Of a stretch of DNA of 6,766 nucleotides, positions 1-5,962 are shown piece by piece (position 1 is the stretch's first letter; each line of letters opens with the position of its first letter). A program made the translations under genes and the position numbers. The notes beneath the pieces were generated by a model. It searched no databases, was not told the origin of the DNA, and saw only the letters and a program-made list of their open reading frames with translations. Source of the stretch: Bacillota bacterium (GTDB lineage: Bacteria; Bacillota; Sulfobacillia; Sulfobacillales; Sulfobacillaceae); contig JAKADI010000089.1 in assembly GCA_021820675.1 (NCBI GenBank), positions 1 to 6,766 of the forward strand, given 5' to 3'.

Positions 1-448
1 GACGACCCACAAGGAGCTGGGCAGCCACACGTAGGATTGTCCAGGACAACGGATGTTCTAAAGCTGCCACGTACCGGGCCGTACCAGGCCACGGAGGTGT
101 TTGGGCCTGCCATATCCGGTAGCTATAGTATTTGGCCACAGCGTCTTCGATAGGCCGAAATGACTCCGGAACCCAATCAACCGTCTGAATTGACAGATCG
201 GGAGGAAGACGCCGATTCAAGACGAGCGCCACCCGATCATGAGGCAGGGGAACAGACCCTGTCCAAATGACGACTTGGTCCCTGGCATGGACTCCCGCAT
301 CGGTCCGACTTGCTCCCCATACTTGACCCGGCCCCATTAACGGCCGCAAATAGCGCTCTAATTCACCTTGCACCGTACGGCGATGAGGTTGTTTCTGAAA
401 TCCCGCAAAATCAGTCCCGTCATAAGCAACGCGCAGTCGCAAAGGCAT
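1..448 (-). CDS. truA: tRNA pseudouridine synthase A, 5' part (runs off the window)
   Basis: TruA converts uridines 38-40 of the tRNA anticodon stem-loop to pseudouridine in the cytoplasm. The first 149 residues are visible; the family is usually about 245-270 residues, so the C-terminal part lies outside the window. The start MPLRLRVAYDGTDFAGFQ matches the family N-terminus. The catalytic motif SRTDAGVHA lies at residues 47-55 with the nucleophilic Asp at 50. A Tyr-Ser-Tyr segment at 108-110 corresponds to the family's conserved active-site tyrosine region. The ATG at 446-448 follows the ecfT stop by one base (TGAGATG), with only a weak GGAAAG about 12 bases upstream, so translation is probably coupled to ecfT. 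Two motifs differ from the common form: Ser replaces the usual Gly before RTDAGVHA, and RPIE (98-101) stands where HARF-like residues are usual. The reading frame is intact and the identification is secure. Confidence 0.95.
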   Translation of the reverse strand, partial: MPLRLRVAYDGTDFAGFQKQPHRRTVQGELERYLRPLMGPGQVWGASRTDAGVHARDQVVIWTGSVPLPHDRVALVLNRRLPPDLSIQTVDWVPESFRPIEDAVAKYYSYRIWQAQTPPWPGTARYVAALEHPLSWTILRVAAQLLVGR

Positions 449-449
449 C

Positions 450-1145
450 TCAGATCAACGCTTTCCAGGATATTAAGAAGATTGTCCATAGTGTCACAGT
501 AATGACCGTGTCGCGCTTTGTCCATGGGGCCACCACTGGCATTTGTCCGGGACGCCAGCCTCTGGCCCAAATGGCCTCGGCAATCCGATCACTATGCATA
601 ATACTAATCATAATCAACGGCGTTAAAAACCTTATCTTATCTTTCCAACGGCCTGATCCCCCCACAAGCTGAAGGCGCATACGCACATCGGCATTCACCC
701 TTTTCGCAGTGATCCACAACTGCGGAAGATAGCGCATAACCAATAACGCCATCAAAGCGACTTGGCCAATAATTGTTCGTCGACCGAACCATTGCTTAAA
801 CCGTCTCTCGAGGTGATGCATCATCATCGACGGCGAGGTCATGTGAATGATGAGAATGCTAAGCCATAATGCCGCAAGAAACCTTAGTCCATCTTGCGGT
901 GCACTTAACGCGGTCCCGTGTTGATGGTTGACATACGCCAATGCTGTCCATAACACTGGACCCACGACCAAACCTATACCTTCACCACGGGTAATGTGTA
1001 CACGCAGAACATAATGCGTCAGCAATAGAAGAAAAAGTTCCATCGCTAGCACCCAGAGTGTATGACTCACAAAAATAAACAGTATTCCCAGAATAAGAGC
1101 TTGAAGTAGTACCAGGGGATTTATTGATTTTGCACTGACTTCCAC
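450..1145 (-). CDS. ecfT: ECF transporter transmembrane coupling protein EcfT
   Basis: EcfT is the integral membrane scaffold of energy-coupling factor vitamin and metal importers; it transmits ATPase movement to interchangeable S components. The 231-residue product has hydrophobic stretches at about 11-45, 55-75, 88-102, 125-145, 172-185 and 212-230. Family landmarks are a T-S-P turn (103-105), a long amphipathic region, the RYLP segment (138-141), and the second coupling motif Ala-Arg-Gly at 194-196 in RIAEAIWARGW. The expected first A-R-G motif is not canonical; the corresponding region (about 152-158) reads ADVRMRL. The GTG at 1143-1145 is chosen because AGGTGGTG lies 5 bases upstream. 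This start overlaps ecfA2 by 25 nt. The position after two ABC ATPases and before truA is the standard Firmicute arrangement. No S component is adjacent, so this is probably a shared (group II) module. Confidence 0.93.
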   Translation of the reverse strand: MEVSAKSINPLVLLQALILGILFIFVSHTLWVLAMELFLLLLTHYVLRVHITRGEGIGLVVGPVLWTALAYVNHQHGTALSAPQDGLRFLAALWLSILIIHMTSPSMMMHHLERRFKQWFGRRTIIGQVALMALLVMRYLPQLWITAKRVNADVRMRLQLVGGSGRWKDKIRFLTPLIMISIMHSDRIAEAIWARGWRPGQMPVVAPWTKRDTVITVTLWTIFLISWKALI

Positions 1146-1894
1146 AAAGTCACCACCTGACCGAGCGCCACCTCGGCATCAATCCAACCTCGCCACGACA
1201 CAGGAGCGTTTCGATTTAGAAGCTCTCGCCACAGTTGCTCTAACGGATTGACGGTGGGTAGCTGGTGGCTATACCACAACTGCCCTAAGTCCTTTGGAGA
1301 CGCATCTAAGGTCTTTTCGCACCAAAATCCCGTTCCCACAAAAGATAGCAGCCAAGGCCAGTCGTGACTTGTTATCAAGGTCAGACGGGTACCGGCGCGG
1401 GTGGTTAACCAGGTCGCTAATCGTTTTTTCCACTCGCCGTCGAGGCCTTCGCTGGGTTCATCTAAAAGCAACACGTCGGGATTTAGCAAGTCATATACCG
1501 CCAATATCAACCGCCTTTTCTGACCGGTACTTAAAGTCCACGGGGATTGCTGCCAATGAACTTCTAAATCCCATCTTTGGATGACATCTGCAAGCTGATT
1601 TTGGAAGCGATGATCGACTTGCTGCTTCCGACTAAATGGCCATAACATCTCGTCTCTCACTGTCGCTTCCGTAAGCTGGTGTTCCGGGTGTTGCATAACA
1701 CACCCAATGCGACAATTTTCTATCGAAACCTTTCCTAAACGTGGCTTTAACGTTCTCATCAACACCGAGAAAAATTGGCTTTTTCCTGATCCATTAGGAC
1801 CTACAATCCCATATAACCCCTGCCTGGGCGCCGACCACCGGGGTATGCGCAATTGCGAATGCGGCAGGACCATGTTTTCAATTAGAATGGCCAT
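1121..1894 (-). CDS. ecfA2: ECF transporter ATP-binding protein EcfA2 (divergent)
   Basis: This is the second ABC ATPase of the ECF module; it forms a heterodimer with EcfA1 on the cytoplasmic face of EcfT and hydrolyses ATP to drive uptake. The 257 residues carry a Walker A GPNGSGKSQ (32-40), a Q-loop VMQHPEHQLTEATV (66-79, Gln68), a signature LSTGQ (121-125), a Walker B VLLLDEP (141-147, catalytic Glu146), a D-loop GLD and the switch His177. PEHQLxExTV is characteristic of EcfA2 rather than EcfA1. Departures from the usual protein are visible: no aromatic A-loop residue in the short N-terminus, Gln instead of Thr after GKS, and Thr for Gly in the signature. The catalytic residues remain, so the protein is probably active. 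The ATG at 1892-1894 overlaps the ecfA1 stop by 13 nt and has only a weak GGTAAG upstream, consistent with translational coupling. Confidence 0.93.
   Translation of the reverse strand: MAILIENMVLPHSQLRIPRWSAPRQGLYGIVGPNGSGKSQFFSVLMRTLKPRLGKVSIENCRIGCVMQHPEHQLTEATVRDEMLWPFSRKQQVDHRFQNQLADVIQRWDLEVHWQQSPWTLSTGQKRRLILAVYDLLNPDVLLLDEPSEGLDGEWKKRLATWLTTRAGTRLTLITSHDWPWLLSFVGTGFWCEKTLDASPKDLGQLWYSHQLPTVNPLEQLWRELLNRNAPVSWRGWIDAEVALGQVVTLWKSVQNQ
1151..1158 (-). promoter_or_regulatory. Ribosome binding site fixing the ecfT GTG start
   Basis: The minus strand reads AGGTGGTG, one mismatch from AGGAGGTG, 5 bases before the GTG at 1145. It lies inside the ecfA2 coding sequence and supports the 25-nt overlap between the two genes. 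Confidence 0.7.
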
Positions 1895-2652
1895 ATCAGC
1901 TTACCGATTTGACTCACTTCACACGACTCAAAGGGCCTATCGGTGATGGCCTGAAGACCGTCACAAAACGTCATCCAATCATCGGCTAGGCGTTGCGCTG
2001 CCCCGTTCTGGTCCATCTCCTCGACCTTTCCGTCCTGAACCCAAAGGTGTCGATCTGCCAGTCTTCCCCATATCCGATTGTGGCTAATGACAAACAGGGT
2101 TTTTCCCTGCTCATTTAGTGCTTGCAACATTTTTTCCACCCGCAATTGCCCACTGGCATCCAGCATGGTCTCCGGTTCATCCACCACCAACACTTGCGCA
2201 TGTTGGGCCATGATCGCAGCGATAGCCGCGAGATGGAGTTCCCCACCGGACAGGGTTTCTGCAGCACGAGCCCCCAACGGTTCGAGACCGGTATCTTTCA
2301 ATGCTTGACGTGTACGCGCGACAGATTGCCGATAGGAACTTGCATGCCACAAGGAGCTCAAATTGACATCCCCTAAGATGTTGGCCCCGACCACCTGATG
2401 TTCTGGCTCTTGTTGGATCCATCCCACGTAATCCGGTGGCCACTCCGAGCGAACTATGCCATCACCCATCCGCAACTCTCCGGAAACGGGGATTAAAATT
2501 CCTGACAAAAGCCGCGCAAGCGTAGTTTTACCCCCTCCATTAGGGCCGGTAACAAAAACGCACTCGCCCCCGTGAACCACCAAGTTCACCGGACCGAGTG
2601 CCATTTTTCCTGTATCATATCGAACCACAACATGGTCAAATATGATATCCAT
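1882..2652 (-). CDS. ecfA1: ECF transporter ATP-binding protein EcfA1
   Basis: This is the first ABC ATPase of the ECF importer and the partner of EcfA2. The 256 residues begin MDIIFDHVVVRYD, with an A-loop Tyr at 12, then Walker A GPNGGGKTT (36-44), a Q-loop IQQEPEHQVVGA (79-90), a signature LSGGE (134-138), a Walker B VLVVDEP (154-160, catalytic Glu159) and the switch His191. The P-x-x-Q-V/I-V-G-A sequence after the Q-loop is typical of EcfA1. The signature ends in Glu instead of the usual Gln and lacks the basic residues that normally follow. An open frame extends 49 codons further upstream into rplQ, but those residues are merely out-of-frame rplQ sequence, so the ATG at 2650-2652 is preferred. 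It lies 5 bases after the rplQ stop with a weak GGG ribosome binding site, suggesting coupling to rplQ translation. Confidence 0.94.
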   Translation of the reverse strand: MDIIFDHVVVRYDTGKMALGPVNLVVHGGECVFVTGPNGGGKTTLARLLSGILIPVSGELRMGDGIVRSEWPPDYVGWIQQEPEHQVVGANILGDVNLSSLWHASSYRQSVARTRQALKDTGLEPLGARAAETLSGGELHLAAIAAIMAQHAQVLVVDEPETMLDASGQLRVEKMLQALNEQGKTLFVISHNRIWGRLADRHLWVQDGKVEEMDQNGAAQRLADDWMTFCDGLQAITDRPFESCEVSQIGKLIWPF

Positions 2653-2657
2653 AGACC

Positions 2658-3002
2658 CTAAACCAATTCCAAAATCGCCATGGGTGCAGCATCGCCCCGG
2701 CGAAATCCGGTACGCATAACACGAGTATACCCTCCGGTACGCTCTTGATATCGTGGTCCCAACGTCGCAAAGAGTTTCGTGACCACATCTTCGTCCCAAA
2801 TATAAGCGAGAGCCTGCCGGCGAGCCGCCAGATCTCCCCGTTTAGCTAAGGTAATCATGCGCTCCACTACCCGATTGACTTCTTTGGCACGCGTAACGGT
2901 AGTTTCAATTCGTTCCTCACGCAAGGTGGAAGTCACCAAATTCCGGAGCATAGCTCGCCGATGCCCACCAATACGACCTAGTTTACGATGCATACCTGGC
3001 AT
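2658..3002 (-). CDS. rplQ: 50S ribosomal protein L17
   Basis: L17 is a structural protein of the large ribosomal subunit near the exit tunnel. The 114-residue product begins [10 protein letters not shown] and continues with the conserved segments [26 protein letters not shown] and a C-terminal [15 protein letters not shown], followed by APMAILELV. The length is close to the usual 113-125 residues of bacterial L17. The ATG at 3000-3002 is preceded by GGAGGAG at 3010-3016. The gene follows rpoA after 21 bases, as in nearly all bacteria. It overlaps nothing, and ecfA1 begins 5 bases after its TAG stop. No hairpin with a T-tract follows it, so transcription probably continues into the ECF genes. 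Confidence 0.98.
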   Translation of the reverse strand: MPGMHRKLGRIGGHRRAMLRNLVTSTLREERIETTVTRAKEVNRVVERMITLAKRGDLAARRQALAYIWDEDVVTKLFATLGPRYQERTGGYTRVMRTGFRRGDAAPMAILELV

Positions 3003-3023
3003 AACCCGTCTCCTCCATCAAAC

Positions 3024-3971
3024 TTACTCATCGGATGGCCGCAGGCCCAAACCTAGTGCCACCAGTTTTTCTTTAACCTCTTCCAATGATTTCTTGCCTA
3101 GATTCCTTACCTTCATCATGTCTTCATCAGATTTGTTGGTCAGTTCTCCTACCGTGTTAATACCCGCTCGTTTGAGGCAATTAAATGAACGAACCGACAA
3201 ATCCAGCTCTTCTATCGGCATCTCTAAGAGACGGTCTCGCGAATCTTCATCTCGTTGCACCCCGATCTCCACGCCGGATACGGAGTCCGTTAACTCAATA
3301 AACAAGCGTAAGTGATCTGAAAGGATTTTGGCCCCACGCGATATTGCCTCTTCGGGGCTAATGGAGCCATCCGTCCACACTTCAAGCGTCAAGCGGTCAT
3401 AATCCGTAATGTGACCGACCCGCGTATCCTCGACACGCCAATTGACCTTGGTTACCGGGCTAAAGATGGAATCGACCGGAATCACGCCAATAGCCTGATC
3501 GGCCCGCTTATTTTTGTCGGCCGACACATATCCGCGTCCTCGTTCGATGGTCAATTCCATGCGTAAGGAATGCCCTTCATCAACCCAGGCAATATGCTGA
3601 TCCGGCTCCAAAATATCCACGTCGGCATCGGCAATCACATCGCCGGCCACAACCTCCCCATGACCATCCTTCTCAATCCGCAAGATGTGGGGCTCGTCTG
3701 ACCAGAGTCGCAGAGAGAGCCGTTTCAAGTTGAGGATAATATCCGCAGTATCTTCAACAACCCCGGGGACGACGGAAAACTCATGCAACACGCCGTCAAT
3801 TCGTACGGATGTCACGGCGGTACCCGGCAACGAAGACAACAATATCCGCCGCAAGGAATTGCCAAGGGTAATCCCATAACCTCGATTTAATGGTTCGACC
3901 GTGAAAACTCCATATTTTGGATCCGATGCATCGTCAATCCGTCGAATTTCCGGTTTTTCAACCTCGGTCAT
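3024..3971 (-). CDS. rpoA: DNA-directed RNA polymerase subunit alpha
   Basis: The alpha subunit dimerises to nucleate RNA polymerase assembly and contacts promoter UP elements and activators. The 315 residues match the usual length. The N-terminal dimerisation domain contains [20 protein letters not shown] (31-50), the insert domain covers roughly 55-175, and a linker of about 235-250 leads to the C-terminal domain. That domain holds [14 protein letters not shown] (258-271), where Arg261 corresponds to the DNA-contacting Arg265 of the E. coli protein, and the helix-hairpin-helix segment [16 protein letters not shown]. The ATG at 3969-3971 has an AAGGG ribosome binding site about 4 bases upstream. 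A small hairpin lies just before that site in the 51-base spacer after rpsD. No defect is seen. Confidence 0.99.
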   Translation of the reverse strand: MTEVEKPEIRRIDDASDPKYGVFTVEPLNRGYGITLGNSLRRILLSSLPGTAVTSVRIDGVLHEFSVVPGVVEDTADIILNLKRLSLRLWSDEPHILRIEKDGHGEVVAGDVIADADVDILEPDQHIAWVDEGHSLRMELTIERGRGYVSADKNKRADQAIGVIPVDSIFSPVTKVNWRVEDTRVGHITDYDRLTLEVWTDGSISPEEAISRGAKILSDHLRLFIELTDSVSGVEIGVQRDEDSRDRLLEMPIEELDLSVRSFNCLKRAGINTVGELTNKSDEDMMKVRNLGKKSLEEVKEKLVALGLGLRPSDE

Positions 3972-3980
3972 ATTTCCCTT

Positions 3981-3997
3981 GCCCGCTTAAAGCAGGC
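3981..3997 (-). other. Small hairpin upstream of the rpoA ribosome binding site
   Basis: The minus strand reads GCCTGC-TTTAA-GCGGGC, a 6-bp stem with one G-U pair and a 5-base loop. It ends immediately before, and by one base touches, the AAGGG ribosome binding site of rpoA. There is no T-tract, so it is not a terminator. It could modulate rpoA translation or mRNA stability, but this is inference from one short structure. Confidence 0.4.
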
Positions 3998-4022
3998 GTT
4001 CCCCCTTTCAGATCCCTAATGC

Positions 4023-4646
4023 TTAACGCGAATAGTATTCGATAATGAGCTGTTCCTGAACGGGTGTATCAATCTCGTCACGGGTAGGCATACGCACCAC
4101 GGATCCCCGCCATTGATCCCGTTGGACATCAAGCCATGCGGGAACTGTTCGAACCGGAGATTCAAGCAAAGCCTTAAACCGTGGCTTCTGACGGCTAACT
4201 TCGCGCACTTCGACGACGTCACCGGGTTTTACCGAATATGACGGTATATTCACTCGGCGGCCATTGACCGCGAAGTGATTGTGGCGCACCAATTGACGGG
4301 CTTCGGCTCGTGATGAAGCAAATCCCATGCGGTACACTACATTATCTAAGCGACGCTCTAAAAGCTGAAGCAAAAGCTCACCAGTGACGCCCTTCTTCGC
4401 CGAAGCTTTCTTGAAGTATCGAGAGAATTGACCTTCCATGATTCCATAGGTCCTACGAGCCTTCTGCTTTTCTCGTAATTGCACCCCGTACTCTGAAAGT
4501 TTACGGCGTCCCTGGCCGTGCTGCCCCGGAGGATAAGCACGACGCTCCATGGGGCATTTTTCCGTGAAGCACTTGTCTCCTTTTAGATATAATTTGACTC
4601 CTTCACGCCGGCATAATCGACATACCGGTCCTGTATAACGTGCCAT
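4023..4646 (-). CDS. rpsD: 30S ribosomal protein S4 (zinc-binding, four-cysteine form)
   Basis: S4 is a primary 16S rRNA binding protein that starts 30S body assembly and helps decoding fidelity. The 207-residue product starts [16 protein letters not shown]. Cysteines at 9, 12, 26 and 31 form the CxxC...CxxxxC zinc site of the C+ form of S4. The [16 protein letters not shown] segment follows at about 39-54, and the S4 RNA-binding domain begins at [25 protein letters not shown] (about 96-120) with [14 protein letters not shown] behind it. The C-terminus is [10 protein letters not shown], as usual. The ATG at 4644-4646 has AAGGAGG seven bases upstream. Its place between rpsK and rpoA is common in clostridia and proteobacteria but not in Bacillus. 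S4 is an autoregulator in several bacteria; no recognisable S4 leader structure is seen directly before this gene, where the gap is only 24 bases. Confidence 0.99.
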   Translation of the reverse strand: MARYTGPVCRLCRREGVKLYLKGDKCFTEKCPMERRAYPPGQHGQGRRKLSEYGVQLREKQKARRTYGIMEGQFSRYFKKASAKKGVTGELLLQLLERRLDNVVYRMGFASSRAEARQLVRHNHFAVNGRRVNIPSYSVKPGDVVEVREVSRQKPRFKALLESPVRTVPAWLDVQRDQWRGSVVRMPTRDEIDTPVQEQLIIEYYSR

Positions 4647-4670
4647 TTGGTCGCCTCCTTCCTTTCGTCT

Positions 4671-5066
4671 CTATACTCGTCGCCTTTTGGGCGGACGGCA
4701 TCCATTATGGGGAATAGGTGTGACATCTTTGATCATACTAACTTCAAGGCCAGCGGCTTGCAACGCTCTAATTGCAGCTTCCCGTCCGGACCCTGGCCCT
4801 TTGACAAGCACCTCGACCTCTTTGAGGCCATATTCCATAGCACCTTTAGCAGCTGTTTCCGCCGCCATTTGTGCAGCAAACGGGGTGCTTTTCCGAGAAC
4901 CTTTAAACCCAGCCTGGCCTGATGACGCCCAGGATAAAGCATTGCCCTGCGTGTCCGTAATAGTCACAATCGTATTGTTAAAGGTCGAGCGAATATGAGC
5001 CGTTCCTCGATCCACATGTCGTCTGTCACGGCGACGGGTTTTAGTACTGCGACGACTACCTGCCAT
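4671..5066 (-). CDS. rpsK: 30S ribosomal protein S11
   Basis: S11 lies on the 30S platform and helps shape the mRNA exit region and the E site. From the ATG at 5064-5066 the product is 131 residues, the same length as the Bacillus protein. It carries [58 protein letters not shown] and the C-terminal [17 protein letters not shown] at 5076-5078 would add four residues (MQAK), but it begins one base after the AGGAGGG motif, too close for normal initiation. The ATG start leaves an unusually long spacing of about 13 bases, yet agrees with the family N-terminus and is preferred. The gene lies 35 bases after rpsM and 24 before rpsD. Confidence 0.98.
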   Translation of the reverse strand: MAGSRRSTKTRRRDRRHVDRGTAHIRSTFNNTIVTITDTQGNALSWASSGQAGFKGSRKSTPFAAQMAAETAAKGAMEYGLKEVEVLVKGPGSGREAAIRALQAAGLEVSMIKDVTPIPHNGCRPPKRRRV

Positions 5067-5079
5067 TTTTGCTTGCAAT

Positions 5080-5086
5080 CCCTCCT
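5080..5086 (-). promoter_or_regulatory. Ribosome binding site of rpsK with atypical spacing
   Basis: AGGAGGG on the minus strand is the only strong Shine-Dalgarno motif before rpsK. It sits 1 base from a TTG codon and about 13 bases from the ATG that matches the family start. Neither spacing is the usual 5-9 bases found at the neighbouring genes. Confidence 0.65.
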
Positions 5087-5101
5087 AGTAAAGTTCTTGA
5101 A

Positions 5102-5473
5102 TTATTTCTTGCGCTTGGCCCCGACGGTACGACGCGGTCCCTTGCGAGTCCGCGCATTGGTTTTGGTACGCTGCCCCCTCACAGGCAATCCCCGTCGGTG
5201 TCGAAGACCACGGTAAGTCCCAATGTCAATGAGGCGCTTGATATTCATCTGCACTTCGCGCCGCAAGTCCCCCTCAACACGGTACTCACGGTCCACCACT
5301 TCGCGGATGCGAGCCACTTCATCTTCAGTCAGGTCCCGAACCCGAGTTTCCGGATCAACCTGAGTTTTTGCCAAAATCTTTTGTGAAGCCGACAACCCAA
5401 TACCGTAAATATAGGGGAGCGCTGCTTCAATGCGTTTGTCGCGCGGTAAATCAATGCCTGCAATACGTGCCAC
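5102..5473 (-). CDS. rpsM: 30S ribosomal protein S13
   Basis: S13 sits at the head of the 30S subunit and forms bridges to the 50S subunit and contacts with P-site tRNA. The 123 residues begin (M)[18 protein letters not shown] and contain the helix-two turn-helix segment [14 protein letters not shown] (about 21-34), the middle region [20 protein letters not shown] and the basic tail [21 protein letters not shown] ending GAKRKK. The GTG at 5471-5473 is selected because it gives the family N-terminus exactly and has AAAGGAG seven bases upstream; a longer open frame running back into rpmJ is spurious. The gap to rpmJ is 28 bases. Confidence 0.98.
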   Translation of the reverse strand: MARIAGIDLPRDKRIEAALPYIYGIGLSASQKILAKTQVDPETRVRDLTEDEVARIREVVDREYRVEGDLRREVQMNIKRLIDIGTYRGLRHRRGLPVRGQRTKTNARTRKGPRRTVGAKRKK

Positions 5474-5501
5474 CCGAAAGCTCCTTTCTTGGTTTAAACG
5501 T

Positions 5502-5615
5502 CTACCCTTGTGCCTGCTTGTGCTTGGGATTTTCGCAGATGACCAGAACCCGACCATGCCGCTTAATCACTTTGCACTTCTCGCAAATGGGCTTGACCGA
5601 TGCTCGTACTTTCAC
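5502..5615 (-). CDS. rpmJ: 50S ribosomal protein L36
   Basis: L36 is the smallest large-subunit protein and stabilises 23S rRNA folding near the base of the L7/L12 stalk. The product is 37 residues, (M)[18 protein letters not shown] followed by [18 protein letters not shown]. Cys11, Cys14, Cys27 and His32 form the CxxC...C...H zinc ribbon of the C+ form. Two GTG codons are adjacent (5616-5618 and 5613-5615); the second gives the canonical N-terminus and stands 5 bases after AGGAGGTG, whereas the first is only 2 bases away. The TAG stop is at 5502-5504. It is flanked by infA and rpsM as in most bacteria. Confidence 0.97.
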   Translation of the reverse strand: MKVRASVKPICEKCKVIKRHGRVLVICENPKHKQAQG

Positions 5616-5620
5616 CACCG

Positions 5621-5628
5621 CACCTCCT
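5621..5628 (-). promoter_or_regulatory. Ribosome binding site fixing the rpmJ start
   Basis: The minus strand carries a full AGGAGGTG match to the 16S rRNA tail. Its distance of 5 bases to the GTG at 5615, against 2 bases to the GTG at 5618, decides between the two tandem GTG codons. Confidence 0.8.
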
Positions 5629-5639
5629 TTTCACCACTA

Positions 5640-5858
5640 TCACTTATATCGATAGGTGATTCGTCCGCGAGTCAGGTCGTAGGGCGACAACTGGACCGTG
5701 ACTTTATCACCCGGCAAAATTTTAATAAAATGCATACGAATTTTTCCCGAAATGTGGGCTAGCACTTTATGCCCATTGGCCAACTCTACTCGAAACATCG
5801 CGTTGGGCAACGGTTCAATTACCGTTCCCTCGACCTCAATCGCGTCTTCTTTCGCCAC
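5640..5858 (-). CDS. infA: Translation initiation factor IF-1
   Basis: IF-1 binds the 30S A site and cooperates with IF-2 and IF-3 in start-site selection. The 72-residue product, the normal length, reads (M)[19 protein letters not shown] and forms the single S1-like OB fold, with the conserved segments [36 protein letters not shown] and [10 protein letters not shown]. The initiation codon is GTG at 5856-5858, seven bases after AAGGAGG (5866-5872). A 104-base spacer separates it from map; this is the longest non-coding stretch in the window and holds possible promoter and hairpin elements. The KOW-domain RNA-binding gene that some Bacilli carry between map and infA is absent. Confidence 0.98.
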   Translation of the reverse strand: MAKEDAIEVEGTVIEPLPNAMFRVELANGHKVLAHISGKIRMHFIKILPGDKVTVQLSPYDLTRGRITYRYK

Positions 5859-5899
5859 AGCTTTCCCTCCTTTTTTCAGAATCCGACCATTATTGCATA

Positions 5900-5923
5900 T
5901 GTTTCCCAGTTAGTCGGGAAACA
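5900..5923 (-). other. Perfect 8-bp inverted repeat in the infA leader
   Basis: TGTTTCCC and GGGAAACA flank an 8-base spacer (GACTAACT on the minus strand). As RNA this would form a hairpin in the infA leader, about 27 bases before the ribosome binding site. It is not followed by a T-tract in either direction, so a factor-independent terminator is unlikely. It could be an operator, an mRNA processing or stability element, or a chance repeat; the sequence does not decide. Confidence 0.5.
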
Positions 5924-5946
5924 AACCTGTGGATAGCATCCGATCT

Positions 5947-5952
5947 ATTATA
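5947..5952 (-). promoter_or_regulatory. Possible promoter -10 element before infA
   Basis: A perfect TATAAT lies on the minus strand 11 bases after the map stop codon. A perfect TTGACA (5961-5966), which includes the map TGA, is only 8 bases upstream, too close to serve as its -35. A TTGACT (5975-5980) gives a 22-base spacer, which is too long. At 17 bases the hexamer is TCGAAT, a poor match. If used, transcription would begin near 5940 and give a leader of about 80 bases before infA. Confidence 0.35.
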
Positions 5953-5962
5953 ACGGAATTTG

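Noticed and set aside
310..672. Plus-strand open frame of 120 codons opposite truA and ecfT
   Set aside because: It is antisense to two genes with clear family motifs, and its translation shows no recognisable domain.
2614..2639. TTGACC and TATGAT on the minus strand at the start of ecfA1, as an internal promoter
   Set aside because: The spacer is 14 bases, too short, and the site lies downstream of the ecfA1 start codon.
2653..2799. A 49-codon upstream extension of ecfA1
   Set aside because: The extension overlaps the rplQ coding sequence out of frame and does not look like an ABC ATPase N-terminus; the ATG at 2652 matches the family start.
2857..3315. Plus-strand open frame of 152 codons opposite rplQ and rpoA
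   Set aside because: It is the antisense shadow of two secure housekeeping genes, with a low-complexity Ser/Arg-rich translation.
5492..5499. GTTTAAAC palindrome between rpmJ and rpsM
   Set aside because: It is an 8-base palindrome without a loop or T-tract and is expected by chance at this size.
5474..5557. A 28-codon upstream extension of rpsM
   Set aside because: It overlaps rpmJ out of frame; the GTG at 5473 has a good ribosome binding site and the exact S13 N-terminus.
5900..5923. The infA-leader hairpin as a factor-independent terminator after map
   Set aside because: No run of T follows the stem on either strand, and the downstream genes have no other strong promoter.
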